Positions 17,396 through 25,551 of a DNA stretch of 64,000 nt are shown in pieces. A model generated the notes under the pieces. It saw only the letters and a program-made list of their open reading frames with translations. It searched no databases and had not been told where the DNA came from. Source of the stretch: Polynucleobacter antarcticus (GTDB lineage: Bacteria; Pseudomonadota; Gammaproteobacteria; Burkholderiales; Burkholderiaceae); NCBI RefSeq assembly GCF_013307245.1, contig NZ_CP028941.1, positions 1,302,001 through 1,366,000 on the forward strand, read 5' to 3'. How positions within the stretch are numbered: the stretch's first letter is position 1; the number at the start of each line of letters is the position of its first letter. Both the position numbers and the translations under genes were made by a program.

Positions 17396-17902
17396 TTATG
17401 GATTACCTAAATAATCACGCTTGCCAATTTCCACTCCAATGGTTCGCAAAATTGAGAATGCAATGGATGAATGAAAATATACATTTGGAATGGCATGTCC
17501 CAATAAGAACTGCATACCTTTGTAATGGGTTTCTTTATCGCCCCGCTTAGTCACAATATCTTTATCTTCAGTGCCATCAATTTGCTCTGGCTTAAAGCTT
17601 TCAATAAAAGCAATGGTTTTAGCAATACGTGCTTTCAGCTCAGCAAAGCTAGTTTCAGTATCTTCATATGCGGGGATCTCTGCTCCTGCTAGACGTGCCA
17701 CTACACCTTTTGCGGTATCGCTCGCAATCTGTACTTGTCTTATGAAATTGAGCATGTCGGGAAATAAGCGGTATTGCAAAAATACATTGGCATCAAGCTT
17801 TTTAGCATCTACATGAGCCTGAGCCTTATCTAATATGTTGGATAAGTTACGCATTGCATTGGCAAGACGCGGTACGCTGGCTTGGTACATAGAAATAGTC
17901 AT
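17396..17902 (-). CDS. DUF1993 family protein (DinB-like four-helix fold)
   Basis: A 168-residue soluble protein starting MTISMYQASVPRLANAMRNL. The opening YxxSVPxxxxxLxNLxxIL and the end NVYFHSSIAFSILRTIGVEIGKRDYLG fit DUF1993, a DinB/YfiT-like helical bundle family of unknown function. The region HAIPNVYFHSS contains His residues that could bind a metal in DinB-like folds; this is inference. It stands alone, divergent from the carboxylesterase gene. Confidence 0.75.
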   Translation of the reverse strand: MTISMYQASVPRLANAMRNLSNILDKAQAHVDAKKLDANVFLQYRLFPDMLNFIRQVQIASDTAKGVVARLAGAEIPAYEDTETSFAELKARIAKTIAFIESFKPEQIDGTEDKDIVTKRGDKETHYKGMQFLLGHAIPNVYFHSSIAFSILRTIGVEIGKRDYLGNP

Positions 17903-18003
17903 AATGAAGGATCGATCTAATGAGTTAAATACAGCAGGTTGAACACAATAAACAGAATACTCGCCTTAAAATAGGTTTTTCATTAAATTTGAGCTAAAAG
18001 CCC

Positions 18004-18672
18004 ATGGAACTGTTACCTTGTATTGAAATCCAAACTTCCGATAACCCTAGCGCTGCCATTATTTGGCTCCATGGCTTGGGAGCAGATGGCAGTGACTTTG
18101 CTTCTTTAGTACCTCAGTTGGATTTATCAGGCTGTCCAGCAATTCGGTTTGTCTTTCCTAGTGCGCCCAGCATGCCAGTGACAGTGAATAATGGCTATGT
18201 GATGCCTGCTTGGTACGACATCATCGGTCGTAGCGATAGTGACCCAGAAGATCGCGCCGGTATTGAACGCTCTGCAATAGCGATTAATGCCCTGATTGAG
18301 AAAGAAGTAAGTCGTGGCATTGCCTACAACAAGATTGTTTTAGCAGGCTTCTCCCAAGGGTGCGCGATGGTGCTCCATGCTGGCTTACGCTTTCCCCACC
18401 GCTTAGCCGGCATTATGGCTTTATCGGGTTATTTGCCGTTAGCGCAATCCTTAGCAGCTGAACGTAGCCCTGCCAATAGTGACACTCCCATTTTTATGGC
18501 GCATGGTGACTGGGATGCCGTGATTATTCCGGAGCGCAGTGAGCGGTCTAGAGATCTTCTTACTACGCATGGTTATGAGGTGCAGTGGAAAAGTTATGCC
18601 ATGGAGCACTCAGTTCACCCCATTGAAATTAAAGATATTGGGCATTTTTTACGCAAAGTTCTAGCTGCGTAA
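18004..18672 (+). CDS. Carboxylesterase / phospholipase family alpha/beta hydrolase
   Basis: A 222-residue alpha/beta hydrolase of the EstB/acyl-protein thioesterase family. It carries the oxyanion-side motif IIWLHGLGADGSDFA, the nucleophile elbow LAGFSQGCAMVLH (Ser), the acid Asp in AHGDWDAVIIPERSE, and the final His near MEHSVHPIEIKDIGHF. The whole triad is present. It hydrolyses short acyl esters; the natural substrate is unknown. It is the first gene of a two-gene run with the exonuclease downstream (63-base gap). Confidence 0.88.
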   Translation: MELLPCIEIQTSDNPSAAIIWLHGLGADGSDFASLVPQLDLSGCPAIRFVFPSAPSMPVTVNNGYVMPAWYDIIGRSDSDPEDRAGIERSAIAINALIEKEVSRGIAYNKIVLAGFSQGCAMVLHAGLRFPHRLAGIMALSGYLPLAQSLAAERSPANSDTPIFMAHGDWDAVIIPERSERSRDLLTTHGYEVQWKSYAMEHSVHPIEIKDIGHFLRKVLAA

Positions 18673-18735
18673 GGTACTCACGATTACCATCCAAGATCAT
18701 CATCAATATATTCTCACCCTACTGAAAAAATACCC

Positions 18736-19392
18736 ATGCCCCAAGCCATTATTTTTGATGTTGAAGCAACCGATAAAACAAACGCCGTCATTATTGAAGC
18801 TGCTTCATTAGATGTTATTTCTGTTAATCCATTAGAGGTCGGCAATCCTTGGGTGCAGCGTTATAACCCTGGTAAGCCGATTAGCTTAGGTGCACTAGCA
18901 ACGCATCACATCATGGATGAGGAGTTGGTGAGTTGTCCACCTAGTAGCGCATTTAAATTACCTGCAGATGTTCAATACATTATTGGTCACAATATTGATT
19001 TTGACTGGGAAGCGATTGGTAGCCCAGAAGTAAAACGGATTTGCACTTTGGCACTTGCGCGCAGTCTTTGGCCCGATTTAGATAGTCATACGCAAAGCGC
19101 CCTACTCTATTATTTTGAAAGAGCAGGCGCTAGAGAGCAGCTACGGAATGCACATAGTGCATTAGCAGATGTAGGTATTTGCTCGAAGATTGTTGGGCAG
19201 ATTATTAATAAGCTCAATCCCACTTCTTTAGATGCCCTATGGCAAATGTCTGAGAAAGCCCGTATTCCGACGACCATGCCTTTTGGTAAGCACAAGGGCG
19301 AACTGATTAGCCAAGTACCATCAGACTATAAGCAATGGATGCTTCGCCAAGATAACGTTTCTGCTTATTTACGCAAAGCCTTAGAGGCTTAA
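18736..19392 (+). CDS. ExoX-like DEDDh exonuclease with DUF3820-type C-terminus
   Basis: A 218-residue protein with two parts. Residues 1-165 are a DnaQ-fold exonuclease: FDVEATD (Asp8, Glu10), GHNIDFDWEAIG (second Asp) and NAHSALADV (His and third Asp) complete the DEDDh set. The C-terminal 45 residues (MPFGKHKGELISQVPSDYKQ) match the small DUF3820/ExoX C-terminal module. The closest described relative is exodeoxyribonuclease X, a distributive 3'-5' DNA exonuclease; the function here is inferred from that. A 12-bp stem-loop follows its stop codon. Confidence 0.82.
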   Translation: MPQAIIFDVEATDKTNAVIIEAASLDVISVNPLEVGNPWVQRYNPGKPISLGALATHHIMDEELVSCPPSSAFKLPADVQYIIGHNIDFDWEAIGSPEVKRICTLALARSLWPDLDSHTQSALLYYFERAGAREQLRNAHSALADVGICSKIVGQIINKLNPTSLDALWQMSEKARIPTTMPFGKHKGELISQVPSDYKQWMLRQDNVSAYLRKALEA

Positions 19393-19412
19393 TGTCTGAT
19401 TAGCCTTGACTA

Positions 19413-19444
19413 GGGAATAAGGAATCCGTGATTTCCTTATTCCC
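19413..19444. terminator. 12-bp stem-loop between convergent genes
   Basis: GGGAATAAGGAA (19413-19424) pairs perfectly with TTCCTTATTCCC (19433-19444), loop of 8 bases, between the exonuclease stop at 19392 and the small membrane-protein stop at 19482. It lacks a T run, so it would be a weak or factor-aided terminator for both strands. Confidence 0.55.
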
Positions 19445-19481
19445 CTCTTGGCTTGCTGCTAAGAAAAGTACTGCCTACTAC

Positions 19482-19613
19482 TTAACGATACTTACGACTA
19501 AATACTTCCTGCTTTGTTTGCTCTTGGCGCTTAGTATTTTTTAATACCGCCCAATAAGACAAGACCATAATGATCGCCAATGAAATGCCGTTAAAGTTGT
19601 TTAATAGTTCCAT
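19482..19613 (-). CDS. 43-residue single-helix membrane peptide
   Basis: A short frame starting MELLNNFNGISLAIIMVLSY and ending EVFSRKYR. Residues 8-25 form one membrane helix, followed by a charged tail rich in Lys, Arg and Gln, so the C-terminus should face the cytoplasm. An AGGAGA ribosome-binding site lies 7 bases before the ATG, the best such signal in this neighbourhood, which is the main reason to call it real. I recognise no family. It lies 65 bases after umuC on the same strand; its own promoter, if any, is within that gap. Confidence 0.7.
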   Translation of the reverse strand: MELLNNFNGISLAIIMVLSYWAVLKNTKRQEQTKQEVFSRKYR

Positions 19614-19678
19614 GTTTATTTCTCCTGATATTTTTAGTGGTAAGTTCAATACTGTTGCTATAAATTAAAAATCTTGTC

Positions 19679-21007
19679 TTAGCGCACTACCGGTAACTCA
19701 TCCCACTGCGTGGTGTAGTTCGGTGATCGGTTACTCGATCTCATTTGCCAATCTTGCTTATTGCCATGCGACCCTGATGCTGCCGTTCTAATAACCGCAT
19801 TACCAAAACGACTGTTAATCGAATCCATGGCTTTCATGAGACCAGCAGACTTGCCCTTGACTTCCATGTCATCAAATAGTGATTGCTGTACCGTTGGTTT
19901 ATCTACCAAGCAACTAAACATCACTCCGGCTTTTCTATACTTAAAGCCTGCTTTGTAAATCTGCTTGAGGCCTTGAAGTGCTGCAGTGGTCAGCGTGAGG
20001 GTGTTATCACTAGGGTCTGCCAAGGAAATGGTGATGCCTTGATGATGCTGTGGCTCAAACTGTTTATGCGGATTTGTTTGTACAAAAATAGTGAGTGCGC
20101 CCGCCACTGATTGTTGACTACGCAGTTTTTCTGCACCTCTTGCAATATGGGTAGCAATAGATTCTGCTAACTGCTCCATGCTGATGACGGGCTTACCAAA
20201 ACTACGTGATGACACAATTTGCTGCTTAGCGGGTACCACCTCTTCTAATCGCAAACAAGAAACCCCACGCAACTCATAACAAATGCGCTCGATGACTACG
20301 CCGAACTGTTGACGCATTGCTTGTGGCGATGCCTGCAACAGATCAAATACAGTATGAATTTTTAGTGCCTTCAGTTTTTTAGTGAGCTGTCCGCCAATCC
20401 CCCATACCTCACCTACCGCGGTTTCAGTCATCCAGCGGTACAGTGCTTCCTTAGGCATCGAGTCGATATCGCATACCCCAGAAAATTGTAGATGTTTTTT
20501 AGCCAAGTGATTGGCTAACTTTGCCAAGGTCTTACTCGCAGCAATACCAACACATACAGGCAGACCTGTGGTGTCTTTGACTTGCTGCTTCATTTTTTGA
20601 CCCAGACTACTGGGATTTTCATATTGCTTGAGGATTGACTCAATAGATAGAAAGCTCTCATCAATACTGTAAGTCTCTAAATGCGGGGTAAAGGTTTTTA
20701 ATACCTCTACTACCCTATTGCTCATATCGCCATACAAGGTGTAATTAGATGAATACGCTTGTATGCCATGCTTCTTGGCCAAGTCTTGCATCTGAAACCA
20801 AGGTGCACCCATCTTGACACCGAGTAACTTTACTTCGGCACTACGCGCCACAGCACAACCATCGTTATTGGATAGCACCACCATGGGGACACCCTCTAAT
20901 TTCGGTGCAAATACCCGCTCGCACGAAACATAGAAGTTATTCACATCAACGAGGGCAAAGAGCGGGGTTGGCGCACTACTTCCCTTAGTGGGCATAGTGA
21001 TGCTCAT
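19679..21007 (-). CDS. umuC: Y-family DNA polymerase V catalytic subunit UmuC
   Basis: The 442-residue translesion polymerase. It shows [18 protein letters not shown] with the first catalytic Asp, [12 protein letters not shown], the [10 protein letters not shown] motif with the remaining acidic residues, the helix-hairpin-helix [14 protein letters not shown] and the little-finger domain after about residue 240. The C-terminal DUF4113-type end ([21 protein letters not shown], then [10 protein letters not shown]) is also present. It overlaps umuD by 4 bases and is therefore under the same LexA box. Complete. Confidence 0.95.
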   Translation of the reverse strand: MSITMPTKGSSAPTPLFALVDVNNFYVSCERVFAPKLEGVPMVVLSNNDGCAVARSAEVKLLGVKMGAPWFQMQDLAKKHGIQAYSSNYTLYGDMSNRVVEVLKTFTPHLETYSIDESFLSIESILKQYENPSSLGQKMKQQVKDTTGLPVCVGIAASKTLAKLANHLAKKHLQFSGVCDIDSMPKEALYRWMTETAVGEVWGIGGQLTKKLKALKIHTVFDLLQASPQAMRQQFGVVIERICYELRGVSCLRLEEVVPAKQQIVSSRSFGKPVISMEQLAESIATHIARGAEKLRSQQSVAGALTIFVQTNPHKQFEPQHHQGITISLADPSDNTLTLTTAALQGLKQIYKAGFKYRKAGVMFSCLVDKPTVQQSLFDDMEVKGKSAGLMKAMDSINSRFGNAVIRTAASGSHGNKQDWQMRSSNRSPNYTTQWDELPVVR

Positions 21008-21492
21008 ACTGTTTTGCCATTTCTGCTACTAGCGTGACTGTATTTACGCACTACTCCCACCACCACACCCCAAATCTGGAGCTCGCTATTCTCATGAAAG
21101 GTGATGGGCTCGTATTGAGGGTTCTCAGGCTGGAGCTCAATGCGACCGCGTAATTGATATAAGCGCTTAATGGTGTATTCACTATCGACTACAGCAACCA
21201 CAATGTCTTTGTGCTTTGGCTTGAGCGCTTTATCTACCACTACCTTGTCACCGTCACAGATACCTGCGCCCATCATGGAATCACCTTGAACAGTGAACAT
21301 AAAAGTGGCAGGCTTGTTTTGGACGAGGTAGTTGTTGAGATCGAGGCCTTGCTCTACATAATCGGCTGCTGGACTCGGAAATCCTGCTGAAATACGGTGA
21401 CTCAGCAGGGTGAACTCAAAAGGAGAATGCGCTGCTAAGGCTTGTGGGGCCTGACTAAGCGTTACTTTTAAGGGGCTGATCTGAGTTGTCAT
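21004..21492 (-). CDS. umuD: UmuD-type self-cleaving subunit of polymerase V
   Basis: A 162-residue LexA/UmuD-fold protein. The likely cleavage site is the Ala-Gly bond in [16 protein letters not shown], the catalytic serine is in [11 protein letters not shown], and the lysine is in SEYTIKRLY. RecA-stimulated self-cleavage would give the active UmuD' that joins UmuC. The N-terminal region before the cleavage site is about 53 residues, longer than the roughly 25 of E. coli UmuD. The start ATG lies 12 bases from a perfect LexA box, so it is SOS-induced. Confidence 0.93.
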   Translation of the reverse strand: MTTQISPLKVTLSQAPQALAAHSPFEFTLLSHRISAGFPSPAADYVEQGLDLNNYLVQNKPATFMFTVQGDSMMGAGICDGDKVVVDKALKPKHKDIVVAVVDSEYTIKRLYQLRGRIELQPENPQYEPITFHENSELQIWGVVVGVVRKYSHASSRNGKTV

Positions 21493-21503
21493 AGTTGTTA
21501 ATA

Positions 21504-21523
21504 TACTGTATGTTTATACAGTA
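21504..21523 (-). promoter_or_regulatory. LexA (SOS) box of umuDC
   Basis: TACTGT-N8-ACAGTA matches the CTGT-N8-ACAG consensus with extended flanking symmetry (21501-21526 reads ATATACTGT through ACAGTATAT). It lies directly upstream of the umuD start and overlaps the likely promoter, so LexA binding would block transcription. Confidence 0.92.
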
Positions 21524-21693
21524 TATGTAAAAACCTCAAAAATAACCCCATTTTTGTTGTTTTGGCATCTACAGCCCTTTTTTCTACACATAAACCCCAA
21601 GTTCTTTGGCTAGCAAGCCCCCGCATAATGGAATGAGAAACCTTGTGACAAATGGGCTCAGATCCATTCATCAAAAACAGTAGCAGGAGACCC

Positions 21694-22761
21694 ATGAAGA
21701 CTTACCAAATCGCCTCCATTCCCGGTGATGGCATCGGCAAAGAAGTGATTCCCGAATGTGAAAAAGTATTAAATGCTTTAAGCAAGAAACATCCTGAAGT
21801 GGCTTTTGCATTCGAGCACTTCGACTGGGGTGGTGACTACTACCGTAAGCACGGTGTCATGATGCCGGCAGATGGTCTAGAGCCCCTGCGCTCTAAAGAT
21901 GCTATTTTATTTGGCTCAGCAGGTGATCCGGATATTCCAGATCACATTACGCTGTGGGGTCTGCGCCTTAAAATCTGCCAAGGATTTGATCAATATGCGA
22001 ACGTCCGACCTACCCGCATCCTGCCTGGTATTGAAACCCCCTTACGTCATTGCAAGCCAAGCCAGCTTGACTGGGTGATCGTGCGCGAGAACTCCGAAGG
22101 TGAATACTCTGGTGTAGGCGGCAGAGCACACCAAGGACATCCTATAGAGGTGGCATCTGACATGAGCATCATGACGCGCGTTGGTGTAGAGCGCGTGCAG
22201 CGCTTTGCTTTTGAGCTAGCACAGTCTCGTCCTCGTAAGCATTTAACGGTAATTACTAAATCTAATGCTCAACGTCATGGCATGGTGATGTGGGATGAGA
22301 TCGCCAACATCGTTGCCGAAGACTTTCCGGATGTCACTTGGGATAAAGAGCTCGTCGATGCGGCCACTGCACGCATGGTCAATCGCCCTGAGTCCCTAGA
22401 TACGATCGTTGCTACCAACTTACATGCGGATGTACTCAGTGACTTGGCTGCCGCCCTAGCGGGTAGCCTGGGCATTGCCCCAACCGCCAACCTCGATCCA
22501 GAGCGGCGCTACCCTTCGATGTTTGAACCGATTCATGGTTCGGCTTTTGACATCATGGGTAAAGGACTTGCCAATCCGATTGGAACTTTTTGGTCCGCTG
22601 TCATGATGCTAGATTTCTTAGGTGAAAAAGCCTTGGGAGCCGAGCTCATGAAAGCTATTGAAACAGTGACTGCCAATCCTCAATTGCATACCCGTGATTT
22701 AGGAGGCGTAGCCATGATGAGTGACGTTACTAACGCAGTAATTAAGGAGATCTCCAAATGA
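21694..22761 (+). CDS. Tartrate / D-malate-type dehydrogenase
   Basis: A 355-residue beta-decarboxylating dehydrogenase. The start ATG at 21694 is chosen because AGGAGA precedes it by 5-6 bases; an upstream in-frame start at 21652 has no such site. It has the NAD-binding opening SIPGDGIGKEVIPECEKVL, the substrate-site segments YANVRPTRILPGI and VIVRENSEGEYSGVGG, the Lys in TKSNAQRHGM, and DPERRYPSMFEPIHGSAFDI. The wording of these segments matches the TtuC/DmlA group rather than isocitrate or isopropylmalate enzymes. It overlaps a Bug-type receptor gene by 4 bases, which points to uptake and oxidation of a C4 hydroxy-acid. Confidence 0.87.
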   Translation: MKTYQIASIPGDGIGKEVIPECEKVLNALSKKHPEVAFAFEHFDWGGDYYRKHGVMMPADGLEPLRSKDAILFGSAGDPDIPDHITLWGLRLKICQGFDQYANVRPTRILPGIETPLRHCKPSQLDWVIVRENSEGEYSGVGGRAHQGHPIEVASDMSIMTRVGVERVQRFAFELAQSRPRKHLTVITKSNAQRHGMVMWDEIANIVAEDFPDVTWDKELVDAATARMVNRPESLDTIVATNLHADVLSDLAAALAGSLGIAPTANLDPERRYPSMFEPIHGSAFDIMGKGLANPIGTFWSAVMMLDFLGEKALGAELMKAIETVTANPQLHTRDLGGVAMMSDVTNAVIKEISK

Positions 22762-23720
22762 AGCTGTATTCATTAATTAAAATTTCGCTACTTGCACTAC
22801 CACTTTCCTTCGGCTTAGCGTCAGTCGTGAGTGCTCAGCCATTTCCAGATAAAACCATTCAATACATCATCCCTTTCCCGCCTGCTGGTGAGTCTGATTT
22901 AGTAGCACGCTATCAGGCAGATATCTCTGCCAAGAAATTTAAGCAACCGATGGTCGTGATGAACCGTGCTGGTGCTGGTGGCGCACTAGTATGGAGTGCT
23001 CTCAATACCTACCCTGCTGATGGCACTACGGTAGTAGGCGTCAATATTCCCCACACTATTCTGCAGCCTCTACAAGAAGGCATTCAGTACAAGACTGATG
23101 ATATTAATGCGATCTACTACTATCACTTCACTCCAGATGCACTGATGGTCTCCGCAGATAGTCCCTATAAGACCTATCAAGAATTTATTGCTGCCGCCAA
23201 AAAAGAACCTGGCAAGATTAATCTTGCTGGATCAGCACAATATTCAGCAAACCATATGGCAGTAGAGCGTTTAAATAAATTAGCTGGCGTCAAGATTAAT
23301 TACGTACCCTTTAAAGGTACTGGTGATTTGATTACTGCCTTAATTGGTATGCATGTAGATGGTGCTATGGGTTACTTGCCACTCGCTATTCAGCAAAAAA
23401 GCAAGGTTCGCACCTTAGCCATCGCCACTGAAAAAAGAAACCCTTCACTGCCCGATGTGCCGACCTTTAAAGAGTTAGGCCTCAATTGGGTCGATGGCGC
23501 CTATCGCGGCGTTGCAGTCCCAAAGGCGACCCCTTTAATATTGCAGCAGAAATTATCAGACTACTTTGCACAACTCAATGCTGATCCAGAGACGAAGAAA
23601 AAACTAGAAGACTCTGGATTTGTCATCGTTGATGTCCCTCTAGCAAAAATGCCCGCTTTCATGAAAGAGAAGATTCCGCAAGCGATGGAAGATGCTAAAA
23701 ATGCAGGGATGATTAAGTAA
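22758..23720 (+). CDS. Bug-family solute receptor (TctC-like)
   Basis: A 320-residue periplasmic receptor with a signal peptide ending VVSAQPFPDK and the family start PDKTIQYIIPFPPAGESDLVARY. The Bug pattern continues with ANHMAVERLNKLAGVKINYVPFKGTGDLITALIGMHVDGAMG. It overlaps the dehydrogenase stop (ATGA), so the ligand is probably the same organic acid. No TctA/TctB membrane genes are present here; in this lineage such receptors are usually orphans that may share a transporter. A terminator follows at 23741. Confidence 0.9.
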   Translation: MKLYSLIKISLLALPLSFGLASVVSAQPFPDKTIQYIIPFPPAGESDLVARYQADISAKKFKQPMVVMNRAGAGGALVWSALNTYPADGTTVVGVNIPHTILQPLQEGIQYKTDDINAIYYYHFTPDALMVSADSPYKTYQEFIAAAKKEPGKINLAGSAQYSANHMAVERLNKLAGVKINYVPFKGTGDLITALIGMHVDGAMGYLPLAIQQKSKVRTLAIATEKRNPSLPDVPTFKELGLNWVDGAYRGVAVPKATPLILQQKLSDYFAQLNADPETKKKLEDSGFVIVDVPLAKMPAFMKEKIPQAMEDAKNAGMIK

Positions 23721-23740
23721 GAGCGTACGTGCCTAATAAA

Positions 23741-23782
23741 AAATAAGCCCTCAGTTCATTCATCAGTCTGAGGGCTTATTTC
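23741..23782 (+). terminator. Rho-independent terminator
   Basis: AAATAAGCCCTCAG (23741-23754) pairs with CTGAGGGCTTATTT (23768-23781), with a 13-base loop. The A/T flanks make it usable from both strands, serving the Bug gene and the converging TPR-protein gene, which stops at 23835. Confidence 0.85.
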
Positions 23783-23834
23783 TTTAGCGGGTTTAAGAAA
23801 GATTTAAAAAGTTGATGCATGTATTTAATTAAAC

Positions 23835-24752
23835 TTAAACATCACTCATGAAATCACCACCACTGTCATCCCATGAGCTTGCGCTATTGTCATCCCAGGA
23901 ACTGCCATCACGCACACCAAAATTAGGGTCTAAAGATGCGGGGCCACCAACTTGATTCATGTGGGAATTACCAGCTTGGCTATCCACTTGATTCCCCGCA
24001 GAATTACCGTTCGCGTTATTGTTATTGCCAAACAAACTACCAGCCAGTGCTTGGCCTGCATACATACCAGCACCTAATGCAGCGCCCGTAGCAAGACTTC
24101 CCATTAAGCCGCTACCCATTCCAGCAGTTGGGGCTACTGGAGCTGCTGTAGCCATTGGGGCTGCCGAAGTGCCAGGACCGCTAAAGCCGTTAGGATTATT
24201 AGAACTATTAGGCTGGCCAGTAGGTCCACCCTGATTTCCAGAGGTACCAGGATGGGGAGTGCTTGAGGCCGAATACATTTGAGTAGCTTCACGTTTACGT
24301 TGCTTCATTACTATGATGACGCCGACTACTAAAATGGCAATCAAACCCCAGAAAATAGGATTGCTAACAATAGAGTCCGGGCTAAGGTTAGGGCTGGCAC
24401 TCGAAGCTACCGCTGTGCTTGCTAATTGCGTTTGGAGTTTTTGGACCGACTCTGCTTGCGCAAAGGGTAAGCCTGGAGCCAAGTTTTGCGCTTTAATAAA
24501 ATAATTACGCGCTACTTCTACCTGACCTTGTTTTAGATATAACTCAGCAGCTACATAGTTTGCCTTAGCGCTATTAGGATGGTTTACTAAAACTTCTTTC
24601 ATCATGCTGTCGGCTTTAGCCAATTGTCCAGACTGTACTGCTTTGTAGACCTCGGACAAACTAGGTTCGGCCATAGTCATTTGACTGGTCAACAAAAACG
24701 CAGTTGCGAAAATGCTAGCCAATATATTCAGTAACTTAGGTGCTTTCATCAT
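23835..24752 (-). CDS. Exported TPR membrane protein with Gly/Asn/Ser-rich tail
   Basis: The protein has 305 residues. Signal peptide to about residue 28, two TPR-like helix pairs (AVQSGQLAKADSMMKEVLVN and AAELYLKQGQVEVARNYFIK), a linker, one membrane helix (NPIFWGLIAILVVGVIIVMK), then a low-complexity tail with a Gly/Ala hydrophobic block (GSLATGAALGAGMYAGQALA) and an acidic WDD-repeat end (SSWDDNSASSWDDSGGDFMSDV region). AAGGAG precedes two adjacent ATGs (24752 and 24749). The tail resembles those of TPM/YgcG-like envelope proteins, but no catalytic domain is visible. Function unknown. Confidence 0.7.
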   Translation of the reverse strand: MMKAPKLLNILASIFATAFLLTSQMTMAEPSLSEVYKAVQSGQLAKADSMMKEVLVNHPNSAKANYVAAELYLKQGQVEVARNYFIKAQNLAPGLPFAQAESVQKLQTQLASTAVASSASPNLSPDSIVSNPIFWGLIAILVVGVIIVMKQRKREATQMYSASSTPHPGTSGNQGGPTGQPNSSNNPNGFSGPGTSAAPMATAAPVAPTAGMGSGLMGSLATGAALGAGMYAGQALAGSLFGNNNNANGNSAGNQVDSQAGNSHMNQVGGPASLDPNFGVRDGSSWDDNSASSWDDSGGDFMSDV

Positions 24753-24886
24753 GACTCCTTGAGTAAGGTATTTAACAAACTGATTATCTCCAGTTTGGGA
24801 GTTTTGCTATGCCTTAGTTATATAAGGGCTTTTGAGGCAATTTCAAGTGGAAGTGAGAAATAAACCAAAGCTAGTAACCTTAATTT

Positions 24887-24933
24887 TTGTAGTTATATTA
24901 ATTCATTGATGATATGATTTAACGTAACTACAA
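24887..24933 (+). promoter_or_regulatory. Inverted repeat bracketing the second brnT promoter
   Basis: TTGTAGTTA (24887-24895) and TAACTACAA (24925-24933) are perfect 9-bp arms separated by 29 bases; the right arm ends 8 bases before the brnT start. A TATGAT -10-like box lies between them at 24913-24918. BrnT-BrnA complexes repress their own promoter, so this pair is a good operator candidate; it differs in sequence from the region before the first brnT. Confidence 0.55.
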
Positions 24934-24941
24934 TATTCTGG

Positions 24942-25214
24942 ATGAAATTAACCTATCATTCAACAAAAGATGAATCTAACTTTAAAAAACATGGTGTGTC
25001 ACTTGCAAAAGCGGAGTTCCTCGATTGGGATGATGCCCTCAGTTGGGCTGACAACAGAAATGATTACAGCGAAGAGCGTCGCATTGCTCTCGTAACTCTG
25101 AAACAACGTTTGTATTGTGTGGTTTATATCGACTTGAAGACTGTTAGAAGAATTATTAGCCTAAGAAAAGCAAATAGCCGTGAAATAAACAAATATGAAA
25201 AAGAAACTAATTAA
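24942..25214 (+). CDS. brnT: BrnT-type ribonuclease toxin, second copy
   Basis: A 90-residue toxin in canonical BrnT form: DESNFKKHGVSLAKAEFLDW, a central ERRIALVTLKQRLYCVVYID and the end RRIISLRKANSREINKYEKE. It shares the closing RIIS-RKAN-REI-KY signature with the copy at 16870-17157 but is otherwise diverged, so it is not a recent duplicate. It overlaps its antitoxin gene by 20 bases. Both proteins of the module look intact. Confidence 0.92.
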   Translation: MKLTYHSTKDESNFKKHGVSLAKAEFLDWDDALSWADNRNDYSEERRIALVTLKQRLYCVVYIDLKTVRRIISLRKANSREINKYEKETN

Positions 25215-25542
25215 GTTAAGCGCTAAGGAAGATGCTGCCATTACAAAAGCTGCGATGGCCGATCCAGATGCTCGGCCATTAACAGATGCGGAATGGGAGA
25301 GGGCTGGACCCACCCTCATCCGTGGAAGAGGCAGACCACTAGGGAGCGGATCCAAAGAGCAAATTACTTTGAGAATTGATAAAGACACCTTAGATTTTTA
25401 CAAATCTAAGGGAGAGGGTTGGCAAACCTTTATTAACTTAGTGCTAGGCGAAGTGAGAAGAGAGTCTAAATCTATTGCCATGGTTGAAAAGAAAATGAAT
25501 CAAGGGGTATTAATTAAAAGCAAACTTAAAATTGCTGCTTGA
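25195..25542 (+). CDS. brnA: BrnA-type antitoxin, second copy
   Basis: A 115-residue antitoxin with an N-terminal toxin-binding segment (RPLTDAEWERAGP), a GRGRPLGS hinge and a ribbon-helix-helix (QITLRIDKDTLDFYKSKGEG then WQTFINLVLGEV). The 20 residues after the RHH are longer than in the other copy. It ends 9 bases before the converging addA stop. Confidence 0.9.
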   Translation: MKKKLIKLSAKEDAAITKAAMADPDARPLTDAEWERAGPTLIRGRGRPLGSGSKEQITLRIDKDTLDFYKSKGEGWQTFINLVLGEVRRESKSIAMVEKKMNQGVLIKSKLKIAA

Positions 25543-25551
25543 AATAGTCGC

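Noticed and set aside
21498..21695. 65-codon frame on the minus strand upstream of umuD
   Set aside because: It overlaps the LexA box and the dehydrogenase ribosome-binding region, and its translation looks like no protein family.
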